Below, piece after piece: positions 28,483 through 38,496 of a DNA stretch of 64,000 bases. The translations under genes and the position numbers were made by a program. Under the pieces are notes generated by a model. That model was given only the letters and a program-made list of their open reading frames with translations. It was not told where the DNA came from and ran no database searches. Every line of letters begins with the position of its first letter. Position 1 is the first letter of the stretch. Source of the stretch: Dyella sp. RRB7 (lineage in GTDB: Bacteria; Pseudomonadota; Gammaproteobacteria; Xanthomonadales; Rhodanobacteraceae); NCBI RefSeq assembly GCF_022761115.1, contig NZ_JAKWJS010000002.1, forward strand, positions 372,001 to 436,000, read 5' to 3'.

Positions 28483-29616
28483 GTGATCGAAGCGCGTTTC
28501 CACGACAGCATCACCAGCATGCCCGCCACGGCGTGGGACGCGCTGCGCCCGGACGACAACCCGTTCGTGTCGCACGCGTTCCTGGCCGCGCTGGAACGCA
28601 CCGGCTGCATCCGCCCCGACTGGGGCTGGCAGGCCCATCACCTGGGCCTGTACGAGGCTGACCACCTGGTCGCCGCCGCGCCGCTGTACCTCAAGGGCAA
28701 TTCGCACGGCGAGTTCGTGTTCGACTGGAGCTGGGCCAGCGCGTGGGAACGCGCCGGTGGCGACTACTATCCCAAGCTGCTCAATGCGGTGCCCTACTCG
28801 CCCGTACCCGGCCCGCGCCTGCTGGCCGGCACCGGGCCTGAGGCGGCGAGCCTGCGACAAGCGCTGGTTTCGGCAATGCAGACGTTCGCCAGGCGCATGA
28901 AGCTATCCTCGGTGCACGCCAATTTCCTGCGCGACGAGGAACTGGCCGCCTTCGACGACAGCTGGCTGGCCCGCTCCGACGTGCAATTCCACTGGCGCAA
29001 CCAGGGCTATGCGGATTTCGCCGGCTTTCTCGATGCGCTCAATCACAAGAAGCGGAAAAACATCCGGCAGGAACGCGCGCACGTAGCCGGCGCGGGCCTG
29101 CTGATCGAGATGCGTCGGGGCAACGAGCTCAGTCCACACGAATGGCGCCGCGTCCACGCACTCTACGAATCCACCTTCGACGCCAAAGGGAACCATGCCG
29201 CGTTGACTGAGGCGATGTTCCTGGCGCTAGGCGAGACGCTTGGCGACTCCGTGCAACTGGCCCTGGCGCGGCAGCATGGCGCGATCATCGCCATGGCGCT
29301 GTTCCTGCAAAGCCACGACACCTTGTACGGGCGTTACTGGGGCGCCGAGGTGGACATACCCGGCCTGCATTTCGAGCTGTGCTACTACCAGGGCATCGAG
29401 CACGCCATCCGCCACGGCCTGCAACGCTTTGAACCGGGCGCGCAGGGCGAACACAAGCTGGCACGTGGCTTCCTGCCGGTGCGCACTCATTCGCGTCACT
29501 ACCTGGTCAACGAAAGCTTCCGGCATGCCGTGCGCGAGGCGCTTTCGCGCGAAGCGGACGCCATCCATGACTATGCGGAAGAACTGCAGGCCCACAGCCC
29601 CTACGCGCGAAGTTGA
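28483..29616 (+). CDS. FemAB/GNAT-like acyltransferase (DUF482, peptidogalycan biosynthesis-like)
   Basis: A 377-residue protein of the DUF482 family (PF04339), with a GNAT-like fold. Recognisable parts are NPFVSHAFLAALERTGCI, GWQAHHLGLYEADHLVAAAP, the long conserved NHKKRKNIRQERAHVAGAG and FEPGAQGEHKLARGFLPVRT with YLVNESF near the C-terminus. Family members are widespread in Proteobacteria and annotated as GNAT N-acetyltransferase or peptidogalycan biosynthesis proteins; the substrate is not established. It uses a GTG start. It lies between trxB and aat in the same direction. Confidence 0.88.
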   Translation: MIEARFHDSITSMPATAWDALRPDDNPFVSHAFLAALERTGCIRPDWGWQAHHLGLYEADHLVAAAPLYLKGNSHGEFVFDWSWASAWERAGGDYYPKLLNAVPYSPVPGPRLLAGTGPEAASLRQALVSAMQTFARRMKLSSVHANFLRDEELAAFDDSWLARSDVQFHWRNQGYADFAGFLDALNHKKRKNIRQERAHVAGAGLLIEMRRGNELSPHEWRRVHALYESTFDAKGNHAALTEAMFLALGETLGDSVQLALARQHGAIIAMALFLQSHDTLYGRYWGAEVDIPGLHFELCYYQGIEHAIRHGLQRFEPGAQGEHKLARGFLPVRTHSRHYLVNESFRHAVREALSREADAIHDYAEELQAHSPYARS

Positions 29617-29831
29617 GCGTGTGCTCGCCTGGCCAGGTCACCTTGGCGAGATGGATCGATCGAGTCAGCCGCCGATGCCACTCAAGTCATCGACAACAAA
29701 GACAGCACCAAAGCAGTGGGGCGCATGGCCATCCAGCCTATGACGGGAATCGGAGCATGCTAATCACAGCGGCAAGCGGTTAGCATCTGCCGGAAGACTC
29801 AAGCCCCATCCCGTATCCGACGGCGCCCACG

Positions 29832-30575
29832 ATGATCCGACTGCCACTGCTCGACTCGGCCAAGCCGGAACACTTCCCCGATCCGCGCAAGGCGCTGAGC
29901 GAGCCCAACGGCCTGCTGGCCTTCGGCGGCGACCTTTCGCCGCGGCGGCTGCTGGCGGCCTATGCGCAGGGCATCTTCCCCTGGTTCAATGAGGACGAAC
30001 CGCTGCTGTGGTGGTCGCCCGACCCGCGTTGCGTATTCCACACAGCGACCTTGAAGCCCAATCGCAGCCTGCGCCGGCGGCTCGCCCAGGTGTCCTGGCG
30101 CATCACCGTCGACCATGCGTTCCGCGACGTGGTGGAGGCCTGCGCCGCCCCTCGGCCAGGCCAGGCCGGCACCTGGATCGTGCCCGCCATGGTCGATGCC
30201 TACGTCAACCTGCACACCCTGGGTCACGCGCATAGCGTCGAGGTGTGGGACGGCGACCGGCTGGTGGGCGGCATCTACGGCATCGCCGTGGGCCGGCTGT
30301 TTTGCGGCGAATCCATGTTCAGCCGCCAGAGCGGCGGTTCGCATACGGCGCTGGTGGCCCTGGCCCAATTGCTGCGGCGCTGGGATTTCCCGCTGATCGA
30401 TGCGCAGGTGACCAATGCCCACCTGCTGCAGCTGGGCGCGGTGGAATACCCGCGCGCCGAGTTCCTGCGTCTGGTGGCGCAACTCACTCACCTGCCGGGG
30501 CAACCCGGCAACTGGGCCGAATTCACGCCGCTGGCGCAACTGCCGTCGCAGGCTACGACGAAGCCCGACGCGTGA
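29832..30575 (+). CDS. aat: leucyl/phenylalanyl-tRNA--protein transferase
   Basis: A 247-residue enzyme that adds Leu or Phe to proteins with N-terminal Lys or Arg, marking them for ClpS/ClpAP degradation (N-degron pathway). Family motifs are GLLAFGGDLSPRRLLAAYAQ, GIFPWFNEDEPLLWWSPDPR, VEVWDGDRLVGGIYGIAVG and FCGESMFSRQSGGSHTALVA. The length is full. It is convergent with the glutathionylspermidine-synthase-like gene, 21 bases apart. Confidence 0.97.
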   Translation: MIRLPLLDSAKPEHFPDPRKALSEPNGLLAFGGDLSPRRLLAAYAQGIFPWFNEDEPLLWWSPDPRCVFHTATLKPNRSLRRRLAQVSWRITVDHAFRDVVEACAAPRPGQAGTWIVPAMVDAYVNLHTLGHAHSVEVWDGDRLVGGIYGIAVGRLFCGESMFSRQSGGSHTALVALAQLLRRWDFPLIDAQVTNAHLLQLGAVEYPRAEFLRLVAQLTHLPGQPGNWAEFTPLAQLPSQATTKPDA

Positions 30576-30596
30576 TGCAGGCTTCGCGCTGCCTGC

Positions 30597-31703
30597 TCAG
30601 CCTTCGAAGAGGTGCGGTACGAAGCAGCTGGTGTTGCGGGTGATGCGATCGGCGTCCTCGCGCATGCCGATGCCCACCGCGGTGTGCCCAACCACCCAGG
30701 AACCGACCAATGCGTGTCGGCCCTCATACACCGGCAGTGGAGCCAGTGCCTGATAAATGCATGGCTCGGCGGTGGCGCGTTCCGCCTCGCCATGCTCAAG
30801 CACGATGACGCCGGCCCCCTCGCGCCCCCAGCAAGGTTTGCGCACGACAGGACCATCGATGGCGCCACGCCGGCGACTGGCCGGAAGCAGGTTCGGGTGC
30901 CCGGGAAAAAACTCCCACAGCAAGGGCAGGATCGCCTTGTTCGACAACAGCATCTTCCACGCCGGCTCGATCCAGCGCAGGCGGACCTCCGCCAGGTGGG
31001 CCGCAAAGGGTTCGGCCAGCATCCATTCCCAGGGATACAACTTGAACATGCGCTCGATCGGCACGTTGTCCATGTCGATGAAATCGCGCCCGGACCAGCC
31101 GACCTGCTCCATATCCAGCGCCGTCGTGCGATGGCCGGCCTGCATGCAGGTATCGAGCAGATAGTCTGCGGTCAACGCATCCTCGGCACTTTCATAGCAG
31201 GCCGCGAAATGCACCTGCGACGCCTTGGGCAATACGCCCCAACGTTCCACCAGTGCTTCATGGATCGCATTGAACTGGTCCGCCTGGGGCGCTGCATCCT
31301 GTAGCCAATACCACTGCGCCACCGAAGCCTCGAACAGGGCCGTAGGGGTGTCCGCGTTGTACTCCAGCAGGCGTGGCGGCGCGCTGCCGTCATAGACCAG
31401 ATCCATGCGGCCGTAGAGCGCCGGCTCGCGATCCCACCAGCTGCGCTCGACTAGGGTGGCGGCGCGCGCATCGAGGCCGAGGTCGGCATAACGCCCGCTG
31501 CGCACGATGCGATCCACCGCCTCCAGGCATAGCGCATGCAATTCGTTGGTGGCAGCCTCGACAACGTCGATCTCGCGGGCATCGAACACATAGCGTGCGT
31601 CTTCGCGCCAATAGGGCTGCCCGTCGATCGTGTGGAAAGCGAAGCCGAGCGACTCCAGCTTGTCCCGCCAATCCGTCCTCGGCGTGCAGGTTTCGCGGCG
31701 CAT
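30597..31703 (-). CDS. glutathionylspermidine synthase-like ATP-grasp protein (YgiC/YjfC type)
   Basis: About 368 residues of the GSP_synth C-terminal-like ATP-grasp family. It begins DWRDKLESLGFAFHTIDGQP, shows GRMDLVYDGSAPPRLLEYNA with the conserved NADTPT, and PLLWEFFPGHPNLLPA and KPCWGREGAGVIVLEHGEAE with ATP-binding residues. It lacks the N-terminal amidase of E. coli Gss, as YgiC and YjfC do. These proteins bind ATP but do not make glutathionylspermidine in E. coli; a peptide ligase role is likely. The ATG at 31703 overlaps the upstream stop (TGATG), showing coupled translation with the DUF1190-like gene. The same frame runs on to 31934 but that part is the shadow of the neighbour. Confidence 0.88.
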   Translation of the reverse strand: MRRETCTPRTDWRDKLESLGFAFHTIDGQPYWREDARYVFDAREIDVVEAATNELHALCLEAVDRIVRSGRYADLGLDARAATLVERSWWDREPALYGRMDLVYDGSAPPRLLEYNADTPTALFEASVAQWYWLQDAAPQADQFNAIHEALVERWGVLPKASQVHFAACYESAEDALTADYLLDTCMQAGHRTTALDMEQVGWSGRDFIDMDNVPIERMFKLYPWEWMLAEPFAAHLAEVRLRWIEPAWKMLLSNKAILPLLWEFFPGHPNLLPASRRRGAIDGPVVRKPCWGREGAGVIVLEHGEAERATAEPCIYQALAPLPVYEGRHALVGSWVVGHTAVGIGMREDADRITRNTSCFVPHLFEG

Positions 31704-32179
31704 CAACTGGCCCGCGCGAAGACACGGCCGGTGGAACCGAAGCCACCGCGCGTGCCAAGTTCCACCGCACGCGGCCCACCGGCGAAACCACCCGCCGGAA
31801 ATGTCCCCGTCGGCCTGCCCAAGGTACGGCCCGGCCCGGGATCCGTCGCGCCGCCACGACCGTCGCCGCGGTACCAGGGCCCGTAGTAATGCAGACCGCC
31901 GCCACTCGTGCCTACCGAATTGTCCAGCTCGCACTGTCCGGTGGTGTAGTCGTGCACGCAGTCTTCGAGGCTGTCGTACCGGTTGCGCTGCACATCCTGG
32001 CCGCGACCGAGCATGGACAACCCGACAATGGCGGCACCGCCCAGCGCGATCAGCGGCACCGCCATCGATCGCTTCTGCGTGCGTTCGGCCAAGGGATGAA
32101 ACTGTGCATCGCGGCGCGGCGAGGCCACGCCGGATGGATGGCGATCCGTCATCTCATGGGGTTTCTGCGGATAGCCCAT
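31703..32179 (-). CDS. DUF1190/UPF0441-like protein (YgiB/YjfM type)
   Basis: A 158-residue protein with a basic N-terminus, a hydrophobic segment (MAVPLIALGGAAIVGLSML, about residues 39-57), the cysteine region RYDSLEDCVHDYTTGQCELD that matches the DCxxxxxxxQC pattern of YgiB, and a Gly/Thr/Pro-rich tail ending in RGGFGSTGRVFARAS, as in DUF1190 proteins. It probably is an envelope protein anchored by the hydrophobic segment. It sits between a DUF350 gene and the GspS-like gene, exactly the order yjfL-yjfM-yjfC of E. coli. ATG 32152 is an alternative start. Confidence 0.72.
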   Translation of the reverse strand: MGYPQKPHEMTDRHPSGVASPRRDAQFHPLAERTQKRSMAVPLIALGGAAIVGLSMLGRGQDVQRNRYDSLEDCVHDYTTGQCELDNSVGTSGGGLHYYGPWYRGDGRGGATDPGPGRTLGRPTGTFPAGGFAGGPRAVELGTRGGFGSTGRVFARAS

Positions 32180-32185
32180 GGCGCG

Positions 32186-32587
32186 CTACCAGGTCATGGC
32201 CGCGGCGTTGATCAGGCCCACGCCGATGGCGACCGCAGCCGCGAACACGGCTACTGCGCGGTTGTCGCTTTCCACCTGCGCGGCCAAGTCGTGAATGAGC
32301 ACACGCATGACCACATGGGCCAACCACTGCACGATCATCGCGACCACGCCCCATAGCGCCAGGTCCATCAGGCTGACGCTGTGTGACATGGCACTGGCCA
32401 GTGGCGCGACGAAGCCCAGCAAGGCACCCGCCAGGCTGATCGCCGCCGCCTGGTTGCCGTGCCGGATAAGGGCCAGCTCACGCTGTGGCGTAAGCCAGAT
32501 GTGTACCGTGCAGAACATCGCGAGCAGAAGGACGCCAAGCCCGAAATACGCGGCAAACGCCGGCAGCGTCGAAAGATCCGGCAACAC
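32186..32587 (-). CDS. DUF350 membrane protein (YjfL type)
   Basis: A 133-residue inner-membrane protein with four hydrophobic helices. The DUF350 pattern is seen in YFGLGVLLLAMFCTVHIWLT, followed by HGNQAAAISLAGALLGFVAP, then LMDLALWGVVAMIVQWLAHV and the C-terminal AVFAAAVAIGVGLINAAAMT. GTG at 32587 has AGGGGAG six bases upstream. It heads a three-gene operon with the DUF1190-like and GspS-like proteins; spacing to the next gene is six bases. Function unknown, but conserved linkage implies a shared envelope process. Confidence 0.85.
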   Translation of the reverse strand: MLPDLSTLPAFAAYFGLGVLLLAMFCTVHIWLTPQRELALIRHGNQAAAISLAGALLGFVAPLASAMSHSVSLMDLALWGVVAMIVQWLAHVVMRVLIHDLAAQVESDNRAVAVFAAAVAIGVGLINAAAMTW

Positions 32588-32671
32588 GGTAGGCTCCCCT
32601 GTCGATGCGCCCCTCCCGGGCGCCGTGGCAGTGTAGCGCAGAGCGAATGCACGCCGTCCACACGGGTTGGT

Positions 32672-33505
32672 TCAGTCCGCCGTGCGCTCGTCCAACGCGA
32701 TGGCTTTGAGCTCGTCGTAGTGCTGCAGAAACAGTGCCACGACCTGCGGGTCGAGCTGGCTGCCGGCGGCCCGGCGCAGATAGTCGAGCACGTCGGATTC
32801 GGGCCATGCCGGCTTGTACACGCGCGGAAAGCTGAGCGCGTCCCATACGTCGACTACGCTGAAGATGCGCGCGGCAAGCGGAATTTCCTCGCCGCGCAAG
32901 CCGCGGGGATAACCGGCGCCGTCCCAGCGCTCGTGGTGCGCATACGGAATATCGATGGCCGGGCGCAGGAAGGCGGTGCGCATCAGCAGGTTTCGCCCCA
33001 GGGTCGGGTGGGTGCGCATGATGGCCATTTCCTCCGCATCCAGCGGGCCCGGCTTGATCAGGATGGCATCGGGCAATGCCAGCTTGCCGATGTCATGCAG
33101 CAGTGCGCCGAATCGCACATGGCGCAGCGCATCGCCGTCCAGTCCGGCCAGGCGAGCCAAGGCCACGGTCATGCGCATCACGCGCTCGGAGTGATCGCGC
33201 GTTTCCTTGTGGCGGATATCCATCGCCGACACCAGCGCGCGCAGCGACTGCTCATTGCCGGTCAACAGCAGGTGGTTGAGGCGATCCAGGCGCTTCATGT
33301 CGCGCCCGATCAACCAGTACAGCAGGATGCCCGTGCACAGCACGTAAAAGCCGGCCTTGGCGCTGTGCAACATGCTCAGGGTGTGCTCGTCGTAGCCCAG
33401 CGAAAACAGCAGGCGGTCGGAAAAGAACACCCACGTCCAGGCCAGGATCACGTAGATCAGGACGATCCGCAGTTGTGGCTTGATCCTCACCATGCTTCCC
33501 GCCAT
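32672..33505 (-). CDS. HD-GYP domain cyclic-di-GMP phosphodiesterase
   Basis: A 277-residue membrane-anchored phosphodiesterase. Two N-terminal hydrophobic helices (LRIVLIYVILAWTWVFFSDR; AKAGFYVLCTGILLYWLIG) precede an HD-GYP domain: the HD pair in FGALLHDIGKLALPDAIL, HP in MRTHPTLG, HHERWDGAGYPRGLRGEEIP carrying HHE and GYP, and DVWDALSFPRVYKP. All metal ligands appear present, so hydrolysis of c-di-GMP to pGpG/GMP is expected. ATG 33493 is an alternative start. It is isolated between convergent and parallel genes. Confidence 0.9.
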   Translation of the reverse strand: MAGSMVRIKPQLRIVLIYVILAWTWVFFSDRLLFSLGYDEHTLSMLHSAKAGFYVLCTGILLYWLIGRDMKRLDRLNHLLLTGNEQSLRALVSAMDIRHKETRDHSERVMRMTVALARLAGLDGDALRHVRFGALLHDIGKLALPDAILIKPGPLDAEEMAIMRTHPTLGRNLLMRTAFLRPAIDIPYAHHERWDGAGYPRGLRGEEIPLAARIFSVVDVWDALSFPRVYKPAWPESDVLDYLRRAAGSQLDPQVVALFLQHYDELKAIALDERTAD

Positions 33506-33574
33506 CCAGGCTCACCCAAGCGGGCAAAGCATAGCGGGAGCAGGATGCTGGGAACTGTGAACGTTGGATCGCCC

Positions 33575-33868
33575 TCAGGCGTCTTCGGGTTCGATCAGTA
33601 CGTCGACCCATTGCCCGACGTCCAACCCGGCAGCGGCCATCAGCGACTCTTCCAGCAGCAGCCAGAAGGCACCCGCCCGCTCCACCACCGCGCCACGGAA
33701 ATCCTGTCCATTAAGGCTGCCGCGCACGCGATGGCCATGGCCGCATTTCCACAAGGGCCTGGCCGGCGTGGACCATTGGCTGACCGGATCGAATGGCAGC
33801 GCCACGGCCCATTGCTTGTTGCCGCTCTGTACGGCGGCGCGAAAAGCCACGGCGCGATGCCTGTTCAT
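33575..33868 (-). CDS. DUF1905 domain protein
   Basis: A 97-residue protein of the DUF1905 fold: HRAVAFRAAVQSGNKQWAVA, then GHRVRGSLNGQDFRGAVVER and LLLEESLMAAAGLDVGQWVD with VLIEPED. DUF1905 proteins are small beta barrels, often fused to YdeI; function unknown. The ATG at 33868 has AGGGGG upstream at six bases. It starts 11 bases past the end of the broken methyltransferase gene, in the same direction, and may once have been its operon partner. Confidence 0.75.
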   Translation of the reverse strand: MNRHRAVAFRAAVQSGNKQWAVALPFDPVSQWSTPARPLWKCGHGHRVRGSLNGQDFRGAVVERAGAFWLLLEESLMAAAGLDVGQWVDVLIEPEDA

Positions 33869-33878
33869 CCCCTGCCCC

Positions 33879-34203
33879 CTAGCTTGCCCCCGCCACGAAG
33901 ATAACGGACGTGGGCCGTCCCGTGTGAGGATGCAGGGGTTCGACCCATCGGATAAGCCGCATGGAACGCATCCAGCCAACGGCCAAGGGTGCGGAAGTAC
34001 CAGCGGGCCGGTTGGCTGAAGCCCTCGCCGCAGCCCACGTCGATCACCCAGCGCGGCGCATGCGACAGCACCGCCGCCACGATGGCGCGGTCGGTAACCA
34101 GCTTGCGGCTTTCGATGCGACCCTCGCGGACGGCACGCTCCCATGCGTCCGCGCTGGCCTGCCAGGCGTCGAGAATCAGCGACTCACTCGACGAGCTCGT
34201 CAT
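33879..34203 (-). pseudogene. SAM-dependent methyltransferase, internally deleted and frameshifted
   Basis: The N-terminus is intact: ESLILDAWQASADAWERAVR and WVIDVGCGEGF, the SAM-binding glycine motif. It then jumps directly to QPARWYFRTLGRWLDAFHAA, which belongs near the C-terminus of related methyltransferases, and after about codon HAAYPMG the conserved end VEPLHPHTGRPTSVIFVAGA appears in a different frame, ending at TAG 33879-33881. About half of a roughly 210-residue enzyme is missing, so the gene is dead. The original substrate is unknown. Confidence 0.7.
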
Positions 34204-34212
34204 GTCGACGCT

Positions 34213-35469
<1,257 letters not shown>

Positions 35470-35656
35470 GAGTGGCATCGGCCGGACATTGAACGCCGCA
35501 GGCAGGCGCGGCAACGGGGAAAGGATAACCGAACCGCTGCGTACCCCCTAGAGAGTCCGGACTTATGCGGCAAAACCGCGCAGCACGGCCATTCCTGGCC
35601 GCGTGGGTAGATCATGGACATCCGGAAAACGGGCATGGATCAGGAGGGTCAAGCTT

Positions 35657-36397
35657 ATGCTTCAAAGACAATATCGCCAGGACGACGTCACGCGCATGAC
35701 ACCATCGGCCAGTTGCGCCGGCTGCGGCCATGCCTCGGTTTGCCAGGCCAGCGGCTACGACCGCCCGGAACTCTCCGGGCTGCGTCATATCGCCGAGCGC
35801 ATCGGGCCGCTGCGCACCGGGGAATACCTGTACCGGCCGCTGTCCCCCTTCCGCGCCGTCTATGCCGTCCAGTCCGGCATGGCCAAGACGGTCGCCGTGG
35901 ACATCTCCGGCCGTGAGCAGGTGCTGGCGTTTCATCTGCCGGGCGAAATGATTGGCCTGGACGCGCTCGATCGCGAGCTGCACGACAACGCCGTCGTCGC
36001 CCTCGGCAAAACGCAGTTCTGCCGCTTTCCGTTCAGCGCGCTGCGACAGGTCGCGTCCGAGCAACCCGAAGTGCCCTGGCATCTGATGCATGCCGCCAGT
36101 CAGCGCATCTCGCGCCTGCAGCTAAGCGGCGGCAACTACCTGGCCGAAGAGCGCTTCGCGGCCTTCCTGGTCGACATGCGCGACCGTCGCGCGATGCTGG
36201 GCCTGTCCGCCGATTACCTGCCGCTGCCGATGTCGCGTTCGGATATCGGCAACCATCTGCGACTGACCACCGAAACGGTGAGCCGCCTGCTGGGCCGCTT
36301 TCGCCAGCGGAATTTCATAACGCTCGACCGCCAGGGCCTGTCCATCGTGGACCTGCCCGCGCTGCGCGAACTCGGGCAACCGCTGCTGACGCACTGA
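35657..36397 (+). CDS. fnr: FNR/ANR-type oxygen-sensing transcriptional regulator
   Basis: A 246-residue CRP/FNR-family regulator. The N-terminal SCAGCGHASVCQ has the CX2CX5C spacing of FNR and the fourth ligand is in TQFCRFPF (about residue 116), so an oxygen-labile 4Fe-4S cluster is expected. The C-terminal HTH has LTTETVSRLLGRF, with the Glu, Ser and Arg that contact TTGAT-N4-ATCAA in FNR. It should activate anaerobic or micro-oxic genes and repress some aerobic ones. GGAGGG lies eight bases before the ATG at 35657. It converges with the acetyl-CoA hydrolase gene. Confidence 0.92.
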   Translation: MLQRQYRQDDVTRMTPSASCAGCGHASVCQASGYDRPELSGLRHIAERIGPLRTGEYLYRPLSPFRAVYAVQSGMAKTVAVDISGREQVLAFHLPGEMIGLDALDRELHDNAVVALGKTQFCRFPFSALRQVASEQPEVPWHLMHAASQRISRLQLSGGNYLAEERFAAFLVDMRDRRAMLGLSADYLPLPMSRSDIGNHLRLTTETVSRLLGRFRQRNFITLDRQGLSIVDLPALRELGQPLLTH

Positions 36398-36424
36398 CCT
36401 CACCGGGCCTGCCTTGCAAGAGCC

Positions 36425-36450
36425 TGCGCAGGGGTTCTAGCCCCTGCGCA
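36425..36450. terminator. bidirectional hairpin between convergent genes
   Basis: TGCGCAGGGG-TTCTAG-CCCCTGCGCA is a 10-bp perfect stem lying between the fnr and acetyl-CoA hydrolase genes; the stop codon of the latter lies in the loop. No long T run follows, so termination is plausible but not sure. Confidence 0.45.
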
Positions 36451-38401
36451 AAGCGGCCCTCAACAGGCGGCCCTGCAAGCGCTCACCGATGCCGGCGGGC
36501 TGGTCCAGCTCCATGCGCGCGAGGGCTTCGTCCTCGCCCTCGACCGGAGCGCCGGGCCCCAGCACCGCCCGCAACAGGGCAAGCTTGCCCCGCCAGGTAG
36601 CACTGCTGTCCTTCAGCCAGTTGAGCGCCGGCAGCAGGCGCTGCTCGATCTCGGTGAAATCGCTGCCGAACGGAAAGGCGGGCAGCAGGCCCTTGTTCTG
36701 CCACGGCGCCAAGGCGGCACGCAGGTGCTCGGGACGGTTGTTGCGCCAGCGCTCGGGCACCTGGAAATCCGCCGCGAGCTTGCCGTGCGATTTGGCCTCG
36801 GCACATAGCGCATCGATAAAGCGTGCATCGCTGATGGCCAGCATGGCCTCGATGCATTCGCTGTCGGTCTTGCCGCGCAGGTCCGCCACGCCATACTCGG
36901 TCACGAACATGTCGCGCAGATGGCGCGGAATGGTGGCGTGCCCGTAGTTCCAGCGGATATTGGTTTCCACGCCGCTGCGACCGCGCCGGGTCGAACGCAA
37001 CAGCAACACGGAGCGCCCTTCCGGCAACTCGTGGGCCATCGCCACGAAGTTGTACTGGCCGCCCACGCCACTGACCACTTCGCCATTTTCGAGGGTATCG
37101 GACACCGCCTCCCCCACCAGCGTCGCCATCATGCACGTGTTGAAGAAGCGCGCGCCGCGCCGCTGCAACGACGCCAGCGCCTGGTGATCGCCATAGAGCT
37201 GGTTGACGTTGGATACGCGGCACATGTCCAGCGCATCGGGGTCCTCGTCCTCCAGCGCCGCAAGCCATGCGTACAGCTCATGCGAACCGAGGAAGAACGC
37301 GCCGCGCAGGTAATGCCCGCCCGGCGTCTCCGGGGACAGCCGGCCGCTGGCGGCGGCGCGCTCCAGGTCGAGGTCATCCCAGGCGCGTCGCTTGAGAATG
37401 CCGGCACGCTGCAAGTGCATGAAGCCGTCCATCACCATTTCGCTGGCGCCGTACAGCCCGGTGCGGAATGGCGCCAGGCCGCCCATGCGCGCCGCCAGCG
37501 CATGCGTGCCGCCACGCGGGTCGAGCGCCACCAGCGCGCGACGCCACTGCATGTTGTCCTGCTGGCGCCAGCGCAACCCGTAGACCAGCGCGTCGGACAG
37601 CGCGCCAATGCCGATCTGCAGGCAACCGGCATCGCGCACCAGGGCACTGGCATGCATGCCCAGCGCGTACTCGACGATATCGATGGGCTGGCGCGGCAAG
37701 GCAAACAATGGCGGTGACGCGTCGGGACGCAACTCCAGGTCGAAATAGTCCTGGGTGACTTCCGCGTGCCCGCTGATATAGGGCAGATCCGGATGCACCA
37801 CCGCCACGCACAACGGCCGCGGCTTGCCGGACTGCACCACCCGGTCGATGAAATCGAGGGTCAGGTCCGGGTTGCACGAGAGGCTGTAGCGCACGCCCTC
37901 GGGGGTTTCGCGCCGGGCCACCAGTTGCACCAATGCGTTGATGTCCTGCACGGCCAGGTCGCGGGCGACATGTGTGTAGTTCTGGCTGATGTAGTTGCGC
38001 TGTGCGCTGGGCGAGCGCAGCAGCGCACCCGACTGCATGTAGAACTCGTGCACGGCCACGTTCGATGGCAACGCGTTGCGCGCCTGGTCGACGGCATAGG
38101 CGGGATCTTCCGCATCCTCGCCAAAGTGCCGGGCCAGAAAAGGGGTCAGGAAACGCGCCTCCAGACCCGGCGCCGGCTGCGGCCGTGTCAACGAAAGCGC
38201 GGTGTAGAGGGTAAGCGAGCGCGACGTATCCGCCGTGGTCAACCGGTACAGCGCATTGAGCAAGCCATGCGGCTTGCCCAGCCCCAGCGGGGCGGCAATA
38301 CGCAGATCGGGACCGAGGCGTTCGGCGATGTGTTGCGCACAGGCCTCGGTGTCGGTGTGGCATTGCTCGGGCGACATAGGGCGATCATGGCAGAAGGTCA
38401 T
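36437..38401 (-). CDS. acetyl-CoA hydrolase/transferase family protein, long form
   Basis: About 654 residues, longer than the 430-500 of typical acetyl-CoA hydrolases or CoA transferases. Family hallmarks are present: GIGALSDALVYGLRWR, the C-terminal VVSGVGGQYNFVAMAHELPE with the GVGGxxxF signature, SVLLLRSTRRGRSGVETNIR and FVTEYGVADLRGKTDSECIE. Extra parts are the first 120 residues and the C-terminal 80. Enzymes of this family move CoA between acetate, succinate or other acids. The start is uncertain (ATG 38401 or 38377; neither has a strong ribosome site). Position next to an FNR-type regulator suggests a role in acid metabolism under low oxygen, as inference. Confidence 0.82.
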   Translation of the reverse strand: MTFCHDRPMSPEQCHTDTEACAQHIAERLGPDLRIAAPLGLGKPHGLLNALYRLTTADTSRSLTLYTALSLTRPQPAPGLEARFLTPFLARHFGEDAEDPAYAVDQARNALPSNVAVHEFYMQSGALLRSPSAQRNYISQNYTHVARDLAVQDINALVQLVARRETPEGVRYSLSCNPDLTLDFIDRVVQSGKPRPLCVAVVHPDLPYISGHAEVTQDYFDLELRPDASPPLFALPRQPIDIVEYALGMHASALVRDAGCLQIGIGALSDALVYGLRWRQQDNMQWRRALVALDPRGGTHALAARMGGLAPFRTGLYGASEMVMDGFMHLQRAGILKRRAWDDLDLERAAASGRLSPETPGGHYLRGAFFLGSHELYAWLAALEDEDPDALDMCRVSNVNQLYGDHQALASLQRRGARFFNTCMMATLVGEAVSDTLENGEVVSGVGGQYNFVAMAHELPEGRSVLLLRSTRRGRSGVETNIRWNYGHATIPRHLRDMFVTEYGVADLRGKTDSECIEAMLAISDARFIDALCAEAKSHGKLAADFQVPERWRNNRPEHLRAALAPWQNKGLLPAFPFGSDFTEIEQRLLPALNWLKDSSATWRGKLALLRAVLGPGAPVEGEDEALARMELDQPAGIGERLQGRLLRAALRRG

Positions 38402-38496
38402 GGAGACAGCACGATCCAGAACGGTGCGTATTGGTCGCACGCAGGGGGTGAACGCGGCTTGAAGGCGTCGGCCATGCATGCCCTACACTCGTCACC

